A stretch of DNA of 64,000 bases from Oxytricha trifallax (GCA_000711775.1 ARYC01000434.1:62001-126000), one strand, 5' to 3'; shown: positions 1-13,628, counted from the first letter of the stretch. Notes: generated by a model from the sequence alone, not told the origin. Numbers and translations: made by a program.

Positions 1-3000
1 GAATAAGGAGAATATAAAAAAAAAAACAATGGTTTTTATTTTCAATTACATTGATATTTATTTCAAATCTACAGTTTAGGAGTTTAGATTGGGTTCTACA
101 TCAAGTATTTATGAAGGCTGATTTTAACTAGTGTTATACCTGTACTTGGGGTTTTTATCATTAAAATAAAAAAGAAACTTTAATTGGCTTAAATAAAAAT
201 AATGAATTAAAAATAATCTGATGCCATTATTTTGACAACACCTTCTTCTTCAGAGAATGTTTATTTTTGCTTGTTAAGCTGCCTCAATTTGTTTTTAGAA
301 TCAGCTTTCTGGTTTTACAAAATTTTAGTCCAATTATGTTTGTTTCGGTGCTCTTAAGTGTCCTTTTCCCTCCCATAAATTTCTTGGTGTTATTGTTAAA
401 AGTGTAAATTTTGCAATTAATAATTGTATTTACTTTTTATAAAATATTTGGTATGTTTACTTTAATATCCACATAATTATTATAATTTCTGCAATATTTA
501 ACTGCTTACTTAAATATTTCCTGATTATAAAATTTAATGTTTTTAAAAAAAAATTTTAATTTAAAATTAACTAGCTATTGATATCATATTTGTATGAGTT
601 GTTGTTACCATTGTGATCACTTGACTCATTATCCTTGAAATTATCAAAGAAAACTTTCTGATACTTGCTTTTTCTTCTTTAGTTATGCAATAAACCTGCA
701 TCTGAAGTTAAAATGTATTATTAACAAATTAATCTGAAGTCTCTAGTGCATTCTAATTTACAGTCGTCTAAAAAGTATTGCCACTTTGAGTGTTTTTAGA
801 GAATTTCTTTGACTTACCATTTTTATAAGCATACTTTTTTAATCTTCCGTGTCCTCTTAATCTTCTTGGTATTTGACCATAGATCCATAGATTTAATAAA
901 ACATATTACTTTGATAGCATTTTATATATATATATATATGGTTTATTTAGATTGATTTCGCTTTTCTTACAGGACTTTGAGTGTATCCACCATTTCTTTC
1001 AACTTAATATCTTATCTTTGCTGAATGACTTGACTATCTAGAAGTATGACGTTTTCGTTATCATTACTTAAAAATTAGAAGAATGTTACAGTCCCTGACA
1101 GGCAATAATCTATAATGCCTCTATCTAATTCTGAAAATACTTGAAGTGTCTTGGCTTGATTATCTTTGATCTTGGAGTAGAAATATAGGGCAGTAGTACT
1201 CCAAAAAAGATTGTGCAGGATTCTACTATTATAAATATGCGATACTCACATTGTAATGATTGTAAATATTTTAAAAAGTATGCGAGTAACGTCCAGGAAA
1301 TTCTAATTTTTTTTCTAGAACATTGTCCCCCTCCAGCTTGGCAAATGATTTCGTATCAGACCTTAAGCCTTCATTCGTATTCATAATTACATAATATACG
1401 GTTAAGTCCTTGGCTGTTTTGGGCAATACTACTTGATCTAAATAACTCATCTCTTTGCTTGTGATTAATTAAATATACTCTTTATACAAATAAATAGAGT
1501 GAAAATGTTGAAGCCAAAGAGCTCAAGTATTTTTACAATGAAACTATTTAATCCAAAATTGAACTGCCTTTATTTAGTTGAGATGCTTCCATTCACACTT
1601 TTCTCGAAGATATCTAAGTCTTTTAGCTTTGTTTTTTCATCCTGGTTAGATGTTAAGTTCACTTCTTTCTAGTTTGCTCTTAGGTTTCAATCTTTAAATA
1701 TATAAATCACATTTTTAGGAAATAATAATAGATAACGTTTTAATTATGAACCAATTGCAAATTATAAAAGTATAAATTTATTTATTTATTTATGATTATA
1801 TTAGATCCTTATTAAAATTGTGAATAATTTCGAGACTTTGCTCTTATATAGTCCGTTTTCTATCTGTTGTATGAGAATTTTAAACTGGTTCCAGGCATAA
1901 ATTTATGTTTATAGAACTGCAAGATAGTATAGATAGTTCTGATAGTAATAATAACATATTTCTATTGGATGTTTTTAGTATTCCAAGTTACTATATTTGT
2001 TGGTCAATCTGAAGCTAAAACTTTAATGTAATTTCATACAAATCCAAAATAAAATCAATTGGTATATTGAATATCAGATTTAATCATAGTTCAAAGCAAG
2101 GAGAGCAGCTGTCAACGAACATAATTATAATTGAATTGAAGATAAGATTTACTAAGAGCAATGACCGAGGAGTTTTACTATAATCTATATTATCTTCTAG
2201 GTAATTTAGCTCCTCAAAGCCATTTAATATTCCAATTGATTTTTTTTATATTATTTTTTTAAAATAACAAATTACTTATCTATTGTCTTTAAATTTAAAT
2301 GAATATGAGGAGGAGGACACATATTGTGAATAATTATTGCCGGTAAATTACGCCAGACTTTTGGATGCCATAGAATGAGTAAATCTGTTTAATTCATAGG
2401 ATTCTTCATCTGGGTTAGTTACTAAAAATTAACATAATGAAGAGTGCATTATTTAATTCAACAAATACTCTAGATTTACAATTTGAGAGTTTTGTATTAG
2501 CTCTGATCATAAAATTCTCAAATAAGCCTTCTTTGAAAGTCTAAATAGTCTGTTCTTTGAATAAAGCAAACATAAAATAGTAAACTGAAACATCTCTCAG
2601 TTTATAAGTGGGTTTTCTTTACAATTTTTGTACTAACTTGCATTTTAATTAGTTTTTAACATCCTTTCATGAATTCTTTTGATATAGGGAGTAGTTATAA
2701 TTTATTTATTTGCATCTTAGGCTTAATTCTAGGTATATTTGGAGGGTCAATTTCAAAGTCTAATTCTTTGTATTGTATAAACACAATACTAGTATCAATT
2801 TATGTTTAGTTTATCAATAAACAGCTACCCTTGCTGAAGTCTAATTAATCAAGAGATAAGTGAGTGTTAAAGTGATAAGGATGCAGACCTTTTTCTAGAA
2901 AAGATGAAAGAGCTTAAAAGATGTTCTGAGTGTGCCCAATTTTGTCAAATTAAAAAGATAAGTAGTGTATGATTAAAACACAACAGACCAATGTATTTAC

Positions 3001-5275
3001 TGCAGGACTTTGAAATATCTTTAATTTTACATTAAGGACTAGTTATAAAAGAGAAGAGTGAGCTCATTTTCACAGAGGACTCTGTCTCTGCCAAAATCAT
3101 AATACATTTATATTAAAAAATAGAGTTCAAATATATATCTGGTTAAACTAAGCAAATTGTTTGTATATACTTAAATTGTTTTTTCATCTTTTATTGCTTC
3201 CTAAAGATGCATAGGAAAGTATAACCATACTCTTAAAGATACATGAACTTCATGAATATATTAAAGCGATAAGCATAGCCATCCTTATCTTTTATGTACA
3301 GAAGTCTCTCCGTCTCAAGGATACTTGCGATTCCAATTTCTTTAAATCTATCCCAAAATTATCATGAACCATTGCTATTTCTCTAGGCATCAGATCATAA
3401 TAGTTTATATTTATTGATATGCTAATATAAAAATCGAGTTTCTTACTTAAAATATTATTTTTGAAGACATCAACAGGTGGACTGATTAATTAACAACTTA
3501 CCAGGCCTTGAAACCTATGTGTCTCAAAAAAGTATTATTTTCATAAATCAATCTTCACATTAAGTTCAAATTACAATTAACTATAGCAACTAAGATCTCA
3601 CTGAATTATTCTGAGTGATTTGCTAGAAGTAATAGTCTATAATTTAATATCAAAATAAAGTAATTATGAACTTTTTATAATTTCAAAAGTACCTCTTTTA
3701 AAATTCAAATTTACCTCATTTTTAATAACTTGAATTTATAATAATTAGAGTCAAATAATTAAGTATCTCTGCGAGCTATTTAATAGAATATAGCAGTAAA
3801 AAACTGTATTTATTTTGAAACTTTTAGCAAAGAAGTACCCTTCTCCAAAACCCTTTAGTCTACTTAATCTACCTGAGTATTTCAGAAATTTTAAGTGAAA
3901 GTTTCTCAAGTTTCATGATTTATTTATAGTTGAAATCTTGACTTAGAAGCTGCAAAAATTCTGAAATAGATAATGAAACTTTCAAGAGCAGGTCAAAATA
4001 ATCGTTGATTTTTAGGTTATAGTTTAACAGCTGAGTTTAACTCATTTAATCTTTTGCCTTTGACTATTCTTTCAAACTGATAACAAGAAAAAAGCTTGTA
4101 ATTTTATTTGTGATCATTTTTGAATTTATGTATGTTTAAAAATGTGACTTCAATTTTGAGAGTTTATATATAAATTTAATTTTAAAATGATCTCCAAGAC
4201 ATACTGCAATGATATTTTATTATCAATTTAGTCAAGGTATCTCTGCTCTTTATTCAAATTTTCAATTGCAGTGATTACAGTCAAACATAAAATCTATTTT
4301 GCAAGTGAGAGAAAGGTAGCACTTCCATAATATTAATGGGATGTTATCTGGGTTTTCTTTCATGCAAGGTTTTATATAATAAATAATTAAAATTTATAAC
4401 TAAATACATTGAGGTACAAAATTTATGATAACACATAGTTATTAATATATTTTAACTATTTGGAGTAAGAAATAACTTTATTTAAGTGTAGCTAGAAGCA
4501 GTAAAAATTAAATATTAATTTTAATATTAAAAAGTGCTAGTAATTTTTTTGCAATAAAATTAATTTTATCTTTTATCATTTGCTGTTCTCTATCTCTCAT
4601 CTTAACTATAGTATTCTTCCCTCCAGATTTAATTTTTAAAAATATATCATAAAACATGTTGTCTATCTCATTAATTCTTTAGAGTTTTAGGGACTCAGAA
4701 GAGAAGCATTCAGTCAAAGTGTGATTTAAACATTTCTAATTTAATATTGATTTTTCATCAACAAAATCCTCAGATTGAGATATTTATACCATTTATACTT
4801 TGTAATTCTTTATAAATTCAAATGTAGATTAGTAATGCAAGCCGTCCCCATTTATGACCTATGAATTGAAGTACATACTTTTCGTGTTATATTAGCTTAA
4901 TCTTTGTCCGTTTATAGCTCCCTTCCACACCCTCTTCTTCATTTTCATATTCAGGCTTCAAGCCTCTATTCATGTACTCCATTTAAATAACTATGTACTC
5001 TTGATAGTAAACTTCCAGTTTCTTTGAGTAATTTATGTGAGTTTTATCTATGATTTGGGTCTTTAACTTGTCCTTAATTTCCTCTGTTAACTTGTTCTGG
5101 AACTTATTCAGCAAAAATAATATAAATCAACATACACTTCAATTCATTGATCATCAAAATACAGATTATTATAATTAGCATATTAGTAAATTATCGATAT
5201 GAATTGTTCCAATCTTAACAGTGAAATTTTGAATGCCAACTGCTACATTTCCCTTTTTAGAATATTTATTTTCAT
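1..5275 (-). CDS. large unrecognised protein, partial at window edge, IES/frame-broken
   Basis: With TAA/TAG read as Gln, the minus strand gives good protein-like sequence from a likely Met at 5275 (MKINILKREM) down to the window start. The clearest stretches are 4825-5275, 4560-4800, 4180-4260, 3850-4130, 3060-3370, 2080-2600, 1510-1690, 1070-1450 and 60-1000. They carry Asp/Asn/Ser/Glu-rich segments that random AT-rich DNA would not give, for example FDNFKDNESSDHN near 630 and NPDEESYELNRF near 2400. All segments follow one order and strand, so I take them as one gene of over 1,000 codons interrupted by small inserts and single-base frame jumps. A TGA at 1061 could be the true end of one gene, with a second gene below it. 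No domain was recognised. Confidence 0.5.
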
Positions 5276-6106
5276 ACTTCAATGTTAATTCATTTCGAAA
5301 GAATGCGAAATACTATCATACTCATTACTAAAATAATAAACATAAGTAATAAAAAAAGAAAGACAATTCTAATGATTATTCATCATAATTAATTTGAAAA
5401 TCCATGAAAATCATATCCTGAATAATCTAATAATCAATTTTTAAAAATGAATATATTGTCTTATAAAGAATAGTATCACTGAAATAATTGTTAAGCTTTT
5501 AAAAGATCAAATTTAGCATAAAGTATATTGCATATTCACAGACAGCAGTAGTCTTTATGCGGTTTTTATATAAAAACTAAAATAAAATGATATTATTTTT
5601 AATCAATATTTTGAAAAATCAATATTTTATTAAAATAAAAATAAAATATTGTAATATTCAAAATATTGATTACCAATTTATTTTAGTACTTAATAATGAT
5701 AATATTGATTGAATTTTGAATGAAAATCAGTGAAAAAATTATAAATATGCCAAAGGCAGTGTTATTCAACTCCATCAGCTCAATTATCATAAATTCAATT
5801 CTATTCAAGAAACTTAAATATAACCTGAATTTATTTGTTTTGTTGAGAAGAAATAACAAATCTTACAAGTGTCCATATTGAGTTTAATTAAAGCCAAAGT
5901 TATATCGAAAAAATAAGATTTTTTTATCATTAAATACAGTTTCAGGCAGCTAAAAGTCATGATTATTGCTTGAAAAATATTTTATAAATATTGCGAATAA
6001 CATTTAATAGCGTTAGTATTTCTATAAAATTAAATTCTATTTTTCAATATTAACTGAAATAATATTGATAGAAGTGCGTTAACATTTTACTGGATATAAA
6101 TACCAC
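5276..6106. other. AT-rich intergenic DNA
   Basis: Apart from the hairpin at 5600, I see no coding-like stretch, tRNA or structured repeat here. It separates the 5' ends of the minus-strand gene on its left and the plus-strand gene on its right, so promoters should lie here, but no motif is evident. Confidence 0.4.
5600..5672. repeat. AT-rich hairpin
   Basis: Two arms of about 33 bases beginning AATCAATATTTT are arranged as an inverted repeat around a short A-rich centre. It lies upstream of the Met at 5275 in non-coding DNA. It could be a remnant of a small foldback element or a chance AT palindrome. Confidence 0.5.
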
Positions 6107-7624
6107 ATGCAGAAAATCAACAAAAATTATTTATTAGAAATATAATTATTAAATAATAAAGGTAGATCCAACGTTTATACAATAATTGAAATAGATGATC
6201 CACTTGGACCACAAACAAACTTTAGAACAATCGACCACCATTTTGGGGGTGAGTCCTTGAAAAAGATAGAAGATGAGCCCTCCGTAAACAATTTCAACGC
6301 GTATCAATCTTAAGAGTTAATGCACTTCATTGAAAAAGATTGCCTTAGCTAAAAATTGACTGACTATTAAGAATAACTATTAGCCAGATCTCTTGATGAA
6401 CCTGAACTCGACAATAAATTCCTCGAACTCCTAAAAAAGGATTTACTCATTTAAAAAATTGAAAGAATACTAAAATAAGACGAGGAATTAGATAATGTGA
6501 AACCTGCTTCTCATTCGCCAACAACTTACTCCACAACCTGTACAAAAAGAATAACTGGGATCTCACTGTTGAGACCCAAAATGGAGTTAACCTTAGTATC
6601 TCAATCATGACCTATTTAATAATAAAGAAATTTACTCCAAATCTTTTAACCTTAATTTAATTAATACTAAATAGGAGTATGGATTCCTTAACAACAATAG
6701 TTCAGGTACCTCTTAAATTCAAATATTCAATACTATCTATACTTTTGGATAACCATACATCACCCAGAGACCGAATAAACAAAACCTCATTACTACTATC
6801 TCAGAAAAAGAGAAAGAATTTTCAATCTTTAATTCAATAAATACTCGTACTCATTACTACAGTAAAAATAATCAATCTCTAAACCTTCACAAACTCCCAA
6901 ATCTCCAATACTAAATATTTAAACAAGAGAATCACTAAAATTAAATTTAAATCAAATTATTTAATAAATAGAAGAATAATTAACTATAAATGGGAGTACT
7001 AAATATAGGAACTTGAATTTCTCATTTCTAAATCCTCGAGATGAAGCTTTGTTAAGCTCAAATGAAAAAAAATGAACTACGAACCCAGTAGTCGTAAATC
7101 AATAGAAATTCAAAAATGGGGTTTCCAGAGTCGACACACCCGAATAAATCATTGAAAAGAGGACATCAGAATTATACTGACTAAGAGCCCTCAATAGATA
7201 AAAGGACAGTATTTAGGAAGAAGTCGAACACCCAATCAGATTTAGATAAGAAATTAGACAATTAGAAACTCATAATAATTTATTAGAAAACTAAAATTAA
7301 GTATCAGAATCCAAAGAAATCAACCAAGAAAAAAACAATGGATTTGTCTTAACTGACAAAATAAACATTCAAAACTAGAGTGATCTGAATCTCTAGGAAT
7401 CATCTGCTGAGAATATTTGTTATTCTAGAAGATATGTGCAACTTTCGAGACGCTCCATGTTTAGAAATAGCTGTTGAGAGTATTTAATACTAAAGAGATT
7501 TCAGAGAGAATTTCCACAAACCCAAAATCAAGTCAAATTCTGACCCACAAAGTGAATACTTAACCCACATCTAGAAAATCATCAAGAAAAAGAAGAGAAA
7601 GTGAACGCTGGCTCAGTTAAATGA
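6107..7624 (+). CDS. unrecognised acidic/Gln-Asn-rich protein, probably germline-limited element
   Basis: The Met at 6107 opens a frame that reads MQKINKNYLLEI and continues through acidic, Leu-rich sequence to about 6500. Two frame jumps follow, near 6500 and 6590, and the protein then runs on to a TGA at 7622-7624 after a Lys/Glu-rich tail. The last third contains four in-frame TGA codons, in contexts such as ELY-TGA-LRALN, FRNSC-TGA-EYL and VKF-TGA-PTK-TGA-ILNP, where Trp fits well. The length is about 500 residues. No domain was recognised. The gene ends 65 bases before a GC-rich motif that recurs inverted at 54991 next to the 3' end of another unrecognised gene, which suggests both sit at the ends of related mobile elements. 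Confidence 0.5.
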
Positions 7625-7688
7625 AGTTTAAACATTTATCTGAAAATGCTTCTTTAATGTGATAAACTAAAATATTACTACCATATAT

Positions 7689-7714
7689 AAGATCGGGGGT
7701 CCCTAGAGACCTCG
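7689..7714 (+). repeat. terminal-like motif, left copy
   Basis: A 26-base sequence starting AAGATCGGGGGTCCC and ending in a purine-rich ACCTCG box matches the reverse complement of 54991-55016 at 22 of 26 positions or better. It is far more GC-rich than its surroundings. It lies just past the 3' end of the gene at 6107-7624. Confidence 0.6.
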
Positions 7715-8879
7715 ATATGATATAATTATTATTGTTAAAATTATAGCATATTTGTAAAAGATTAAAATAAATAATGATTAAAACATGAATTCATGCAGAT
7801 TAAAAGATTAAAAAGATATTTATATTTCTCTATTGATTTCATAATGTTAATTTTAATTTTAAATTCTAGTCATGTCATAAAAATTATGTTGCATATTTTT
7901 TAAATAGCACATATTTATCATATTTGCCTTGCTGACAATAATTATTAATCTTAATTGAATTTAATAAATAAATTTTTAAAATTAAAAATTGTATTGAATG
8001 TTATATATAATCAAGGATGATTGCTACATGCGCAGATTTAGACCATAGTATTAATTCATTTATATATAATAAAAATACTTTCTGTTTAATTAAAAAAAAA
8101 TTATAAATTATGCATTTTGATGCCTCAAGACTAGAACTTTCTGGTAAATATATAGAAGCCAATTGTTCTCATAATTATTACCAAAGCTGAAATTGTTATT
8201 TAAACGTTTGACTATGAAACAGAATAGTATTTTATATTTGAAAATATTTTAAAATTGACTTAATTGTATGCAAATCATTTTTAGTGTATCTAAGTTATGT
8301 GAGTGGTGCAATGCCAATTATTTTGATTAATGGCGATATGGGGGTTTTTTCGAGAATCCACATTATATATAGGTACTTAAGAATTACTTGAAGTAGAGTT
8401 GATTGTTGCTTCGAAAGCTAAGAGATATCGTGAAACATGCAAACTAACATTATTTTTTTTAATATTTAAAGTATATAAAAGTGTTATACATTTCTATAAT
8501 TATTCAATTCTCATGTAAGTAATAAAAGATTAAGGATTAAAATTATAGAATATACATAAAAGACATATTTTGTATTTTATTGTCATTAAATATTGTTTAG
8601 TATTTGTTTAAGATTTAAACTTTTAAGAATATATTTAATTTAAAATTTTAGTATATATATATAACACATAAAAAGTTGATTGCTTATATTGTTAAAATAG
8701 CAATACCCGCCGTTTAAAAACTAGCGATTATTATAATCATAACTCTTCTTTATTTAAAATAGTATTAAAATTGATAATAAGACCCCAAGAGTAAAATTTG
8801 AGCGAATTTTGTGAATGTTAAATTAATCAATAATAAATAAAATACTTTAATATATAAATTTAAGTCTTGAGCAATTGGG
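7715..8879. other. AT-rich DNA with one possible coding piece
   Basis: Mostly featureless AT-rich DNA. On the plus strand at about 8255-8440 a frame reads CEWCNANYFD followed by RYGGFFENPHYI, which looks like real protein and may be an isolated gene segment. On the minus strand, 8100-8230 also reads plausibly. Neither could be joined to a neighbour. Confidence 0.3.
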
Positions 8880-9431
8880 TTGTCGATTTAGTAATTCTTG
8901 AGAGAATCGAGCAGCATTCTAATCTCTTGGTCATACTGTTGAAGAATTTGGCTCTGCTTAGGCTGCTCTGACTCTTCCTCATTTATGCTGGTATCTTCCA
9001 TCTGTCCCTTGCATTCTTCCTCTTGCTGGTGGCCTACTCGTGAGAGTTTCCATTGACACTAACCTTCTGAGAATCTTGCGAACTGGTGTCAGAATTATCG
9101 CTATCACTTGAACTAGTTCCTTCGTCCCTGTCTCGATCTGAGCGCGCTCCCGCGTAGATGATCTAGTAAGAGTGGTCTTGGAGCCCTAGCATCTACACAC
9201 TAAAAAAGGATTCAACTCTGGTTAGATCACTTGCATACATCAGCTTCGAGTAATTTCCCACACTGCCGTTCCTCGAGGATCGTTTTCATACATGACCTTG
9301 GCGTGAATGGCGTTCTTGATGACCTTTACTTCAAGGATGTCTCTCACTCTGTAAGCCTCTACCTTGCCAAGTGGTGCTTGCTGCTGGTTCTATTGTTGTA
9401 GACTCTTGTTTTGATCTGAACTAGATTCCAT
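8880..9431 (-). CDS. unrecognised Gln/Ser/Glu-rich protein
   Basis: A Met at 9431 opens MESSSDQNKSLQQQ, in which Gln is written with CAA, CAG and TAG. A basic/hydrophobic segment (VEAYRVRDILEVKVIKNAI) follows, then a Ser/Asp-rich stretch and a Glu-rich end (SINEEESEQPKQSQ, then YDQEIRMLLDSLKNY). Two frame jumps, near 9270 and 9030, each look like one lost base, so about 180 residues are encoded. Its base composition is higher in GC than the flanks. It is divergent from the next gene with only about 145 bases between the two start codons, so the pair may share a promoter and belong to one element. No family was recognised. Confidence 0.55.
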
Positions 9432-9575
9432 TTCTAATTTCAAAGTTTGATTTTTAAAATAAATTATATTAATAATAGGGCGTATTAGATTTAAATATTG
9501 GGAATTAAACTTTAATTGGCCTATTAAATATTTTAATACTAAAAGTTTTCCTAACTTACTAAATCAGTGTTGCAA

Positions 9576-11094
9576 ATGAATTTGAGGATAAAAACTCAAA
9601 CGGGAACCAGCAAAGATAGACATTCGAAATCCCTTGAAAAGACGCATCGTCCTCTAATCTACGACACATACAATTGTTTCCCATACTGAGATATACGTCG
9701 AATACTAATGCTCACGATTTGGCAAGTTTAATGGGGAATGGGTGATTCGTGATTTCACAGATTGAATGTCCAAAACCAAAATCAATTACAGTATCAGACA
9801 TCCTGAAAGCTCAGATGCCTCATGGTATCGACCAAAGAGCATGCGAACGCGCCGGTGAGCCACCGCATGTCCAAATGTTAGAGCTGCACAGCCAGGGCTG
9901 CGCATAGCGCCGCAGATACCTACTATAGCTTATTAAGGGAGGTAAACTTACTTCGTAGAGACATGCAAGAGCATGAGGTTGAGGTGCGGAACTTAATGAA
10001 CCTGATTGCTTTTACCACTGGAGCCATTAAGTATTGGTAGGGGCCAGGAAGATTATGGGTACGTTAAGATTATATAGTACGCTATTGGTGTAGCTGCTCC
10101 AGTGGTAGGACGCATTGTCCATTAAGAAGAGGGAGTGAGTTCCAGTTTGAGTAGAATGGTGCCAATCTTAAGATAAAGATGGCCCTCCTTGTTTTCGTCT
10201 ATTGAGTGGTCTCGATTTAGTCTTTATGAGGAGAGATTTCTCCTGGCGGATTCCTCTGATTCTAAAGCTATTCTCTAAATCACCTGGCCGGAAAGAATTG
10301 TATGTACTATGCAAAGTTGTAACCTTGCTACCATAGTATTAACTATAACATCCTTGATATTCTCCCAGAGAGTAATAAAATCTCACCTATTGCTACTTTT
10401 ACTGAATTGGATGGAGTATAGACGGAGTTTGAGATGAGTGCAGGAATTGATACTTTACCACTTGCAATATGACAAACGAGTCTTGAGGCAATTGCTTAAA
10501 TCAAGTCGCTGTTGATACCATTGGAATATCTCAAAGCAATAATAGAAAGTGAAAGGAAGATTGGATCACTTTTCAATGGGGTCCCAGTACGTTAGAGATA
10601 ATCAGCATCGTAGAAAGTAAAAAGATTATCTATAGCAGCTGAAAGTTAAGCGTTTACTATTACTTCGTTCTTTTCTAGTCCAACGAGGTTAGTGTAAATG
10701 TAAAGATCAGTGATGTTTTATGGAACTGCTGAACATACATCAAAATCATTTGATGTTTATGCGAAATTTCCATCTTAAAATATGCCCATTAACTGCACCT
10801 AGTTCTTTTAGAAAACTCTACTATTATCTGTAATGCTATATTCTACGTAATTAGAAGATTCTCTAAAAGTCTTTAGTACAAGTGAAATCAAAGTCATTGA
10901 ACCTTGGTATCATGGAGTAAGTCTTAGATATATAATCATGCTGGCACTGCTATTAATAGTTCATATTGCTCCCAGCACTTGTCTTCTCATTATTACTATT
11001 ACTTTTATATTTTACAAAAATTGCAGTAAATTTTACTCTTGGAGTTTTATAATTTAATTTTAATAATTTTCAAAGTAATATTGAGCTAACTTGT
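9576..11094 (+). CDS. unrecognised protein with C-terminal membrane segment
   Basis: From a Met at 9576 the frame is protein-like for about 1.5 kb to a TGA at 11092. A frame jump or two between 9650 and 10080 are needed. One clear helix reads SLLREVNLLRRDMQEHEVEV (about 9930-9990). A long uninterrupted block from 10180 to 10850 follows, and the end (10930-11030) is strongly hydrophobic (YIIMLALLLIVHIAPS), probably a membrane anchor. Several in-frame TGA codons occur, such as FVY-TGA-VVS and LAI-TGA-QTS. It is notably GC-richer than surrounding DNA between 9590 and 9960. No domain was recognised; a structural or membrane protein of a germline element is only a guess. Confidence 0.5.
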
Positions 11095-12589
11095 GTCAGT
11101 ATCAATAATTTCAATACCATTTTACTCTTAATTTTTGCATTCCATAAATCAATCATACTAGCAATTTTAAAGGTCTCGTAAAATAATATTTAATTTAATT
11201 ATTGTTATGTCAAAATTCAATAAAAAATTCAATTGCCTAAAATTTCCTTTTTGAGGACAGAAAACTAGAGAGCTATTAATATCCAAGTTATATAATTTAG
11301 AATAAACAGGATGTAGAACATAGTTTTTACTATAAGTAAAAACAACAATTAATTATAGATATATATAACCTAAATGATACATCTCAAATTAAAATCAATC
11401 GAATATGATTATATTACATTTACACAAATCTAAGCCATTTACGGTTTGATTAAATCAATTCCTTATAGATAATATTTTGCAAAAATTATATTAACTATAA
11501 AATGTTAATTTGTATGTTTTAATCATAGTCTTGTTGATAGTATTTTTAGAGAGTATATTCCAAAATACATATGAAAACACATCTACTCTGGGTAATAGTT
11601 TAATCTTTATTTGATTTACTAAGAAATATAGATTAATTTCAATTTGTATTAATTTATCATCTTATTATATATAACACTATCCATCCAATCAGATTTGTAT
11701 TGAATATCATGATTTATAATTATAGTCAGACTATATAAAAACAAGTTTTCATGTGTTTTTATATGTTTAATTATTTTACATACTTGCACTATTAGCATCT
11801 TTTTTAGTACTAAACTGCTTTGTGTTCGTTAAGATGCGTAAATCAATATGGAACTCAAAAATTATATTCAAATTACTGCCAATTCAATAATTAAATATAT
11901 ATTTCAAGAGGAAGATTAAGACTTTCTTATTTAGGTCATGATTCATGTAATCAAGTTATTTACAATTAAATAATTTATTCTTGTTAATGCTTTAACTCTA
12001 ATAATTTAATTGAATTAAAGTGTGTTGGATTATATATCTTGGGAGCATAAATTATATAATTCATTAATCGTTAATAAAGAGTTGCTTATTTATATTTTTA
12101 AAAAAAATTAAGTTAATATTTTATGATTTCATTAAAATATTAAATTAAATTTATTCTTTTGAATTAATTTTGCAGTTTTTGCAATAATAATCGTGTTCTC
12201 TTTGAATTATAGAAGAATTCTACTTAAATTACATTAAAGCTTTAACATTATCACTCTATTCATCACTTAAAGTATTCTATGTTGAAACGAAGTTATAATT
12301 TTATAAATTTATTGTAAAAATAATTATAAAAAACTATGATTAATATTTAATATTATATAGTCCTCAGACCAAGATAAGAATAAACATTATAATTATTTTC
12401 TTCTTCAACATATGGAAATAAATCTCCGGCATAGGAGGGAGTAGAGTTATTGCTAGTTTAATAATCAGCTGCTTCAATTGAGTCTATTCAAATTAAATAA
12501 ATAAATGAATAATTACAATTAAACCTTCTATTAAATAGATTAGCATGCTGTGAGCAGGCCTCTCTTAATAATGATGATTTTATTTTACT
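11095..12589. other. AT-rich intergenic DNA
   Basis: No convincing coding stretch, tRNA or repeat was found. The composition is about 80 percent A+T with scattered short palindromes typical of such DNA. Confidence 0.4.
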
Positions 12590-13420
12590 GTATTTTAGTG
12601 CCTTATTTTCAATACTACCTTTTCTTTATAAGCTCATGTTTTAATCAGTATTTTCTAAGATCTCTTCTTAAATTTAGATGTATTAACCAATCCTCATAAT
12701 TTATTGTATTACATATTTATTGAATCTTGTGATGGCTGTTATGACAATTTCTTATATTTTTAGTAATCCATTGATTTCTATTATGTTTTCCTTGCATGCA
12801 AAATTGTTCATAATTCAGTAATTACTTTGCAAAGCCTAAATTTGGGCTCACCACTGATCCCTGCTTTTTCACGAAATACAAAGCATCCCAGTCATTCGTA
12901 TCGTGCTTACTCATTAAGTAAGCAATCGCACAGCAACTACTTCTGGATACCCCTGCAAAGTAATAAAAAATAGTGTAATTTATGATTAAAAATATTCAGA
13001 TTTTAAGTAAATGAATGAGTAGGTTTTATTATTAAATAAATGCACCTAGACACCACCACTTGCCATTCCTTATTTGATAAATCTATTTAAAAAGTTTTTA
13101 TATGCTGTAAATATTTGCTAACTCAACTGCGTGATCAAAATGCTTTAATAAATCTGCTGATCGTATATCAAAAAATATCAATTTTTATCCAATTAAAACC
13201 CTATAAACATAAAATTCAATGTCATTATAACTTCATTAATTCATTAGTAAAATATTGTACATTCATACTACAATTATGAATAATTGCGACTTACTCAATA
13301 GTCCTAAGGTTCAATCATAGCTGATATGAGAAATTCCATTTTTCCTTAAAGTGAAAGAATTATTTGCAGCTCTGATATTTCTCAGGTAAAGTCATTCGAT
13401 GATTTTATTCATATTTTGAA
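12590..13420 (-). CDS. dual-specificity protein phosphatase
   Basis: On the minus strand, segments appear in the family's normal order. YLRNIRAANNSF with ISHI (about 13310-13400) resembles the LGxxxAA...GITHIL start. FDIRSADLLKHFDHA (about 13120-13180) would supply the general-acid Asp. IDLSNKEWQVVV leads into the active site near 13045. Then AGVSRSSCCAIAYLM and FVKKQGSVVSPNLGF (12830-12957) match the C-x5-R loop and following helices. An insert of about 80 bases (12961-13040) splits the active-site loop, and its removal gives C-I-A-G-V-S-R. The residue before the catalytic Cys is Arg, where His is usual. The enzyme would dephosphorylate Tyr/Ser/Thr, probably on signalling proteins. Confidence 0.75.
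12961..13040 (-). other. small IES splitting the phosphatase active site
   Basis: The insert starts after the catalytic Cys codon and ends just before the A-G-V-S-R-S segment. Joining at a shared TT on each side restores the C-x5-R loop in frame. An alternative GT-AG intron (GTGCAT...TTTGCAG) is possible but would remove the catalytic Cys, so excision as an IES is preferred. Confidence 0.5.
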
Positions 13421-13628
13421 CATCTCATTTGATCAATTTCTTATTAATTCTAGAATAACTTTAGTATATGTTAAGAATATATCTGAAATTAAATTTAAGT
13501 TTGAGCTATATAAATTTCTTATTTTAACTGATATTTACTCAAATTCTAAGTGGAAATTAAAAAATTAAAGCATTCTTAAGAAATTAATGTATAGTAGGGT
13601 TTTAATTTATTAATATTTTACTAGTATC

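Noticed and set aside
920..945. TA-dinucleotide run
   Set aside because: A simple microsatellite in AT-rich DNA.
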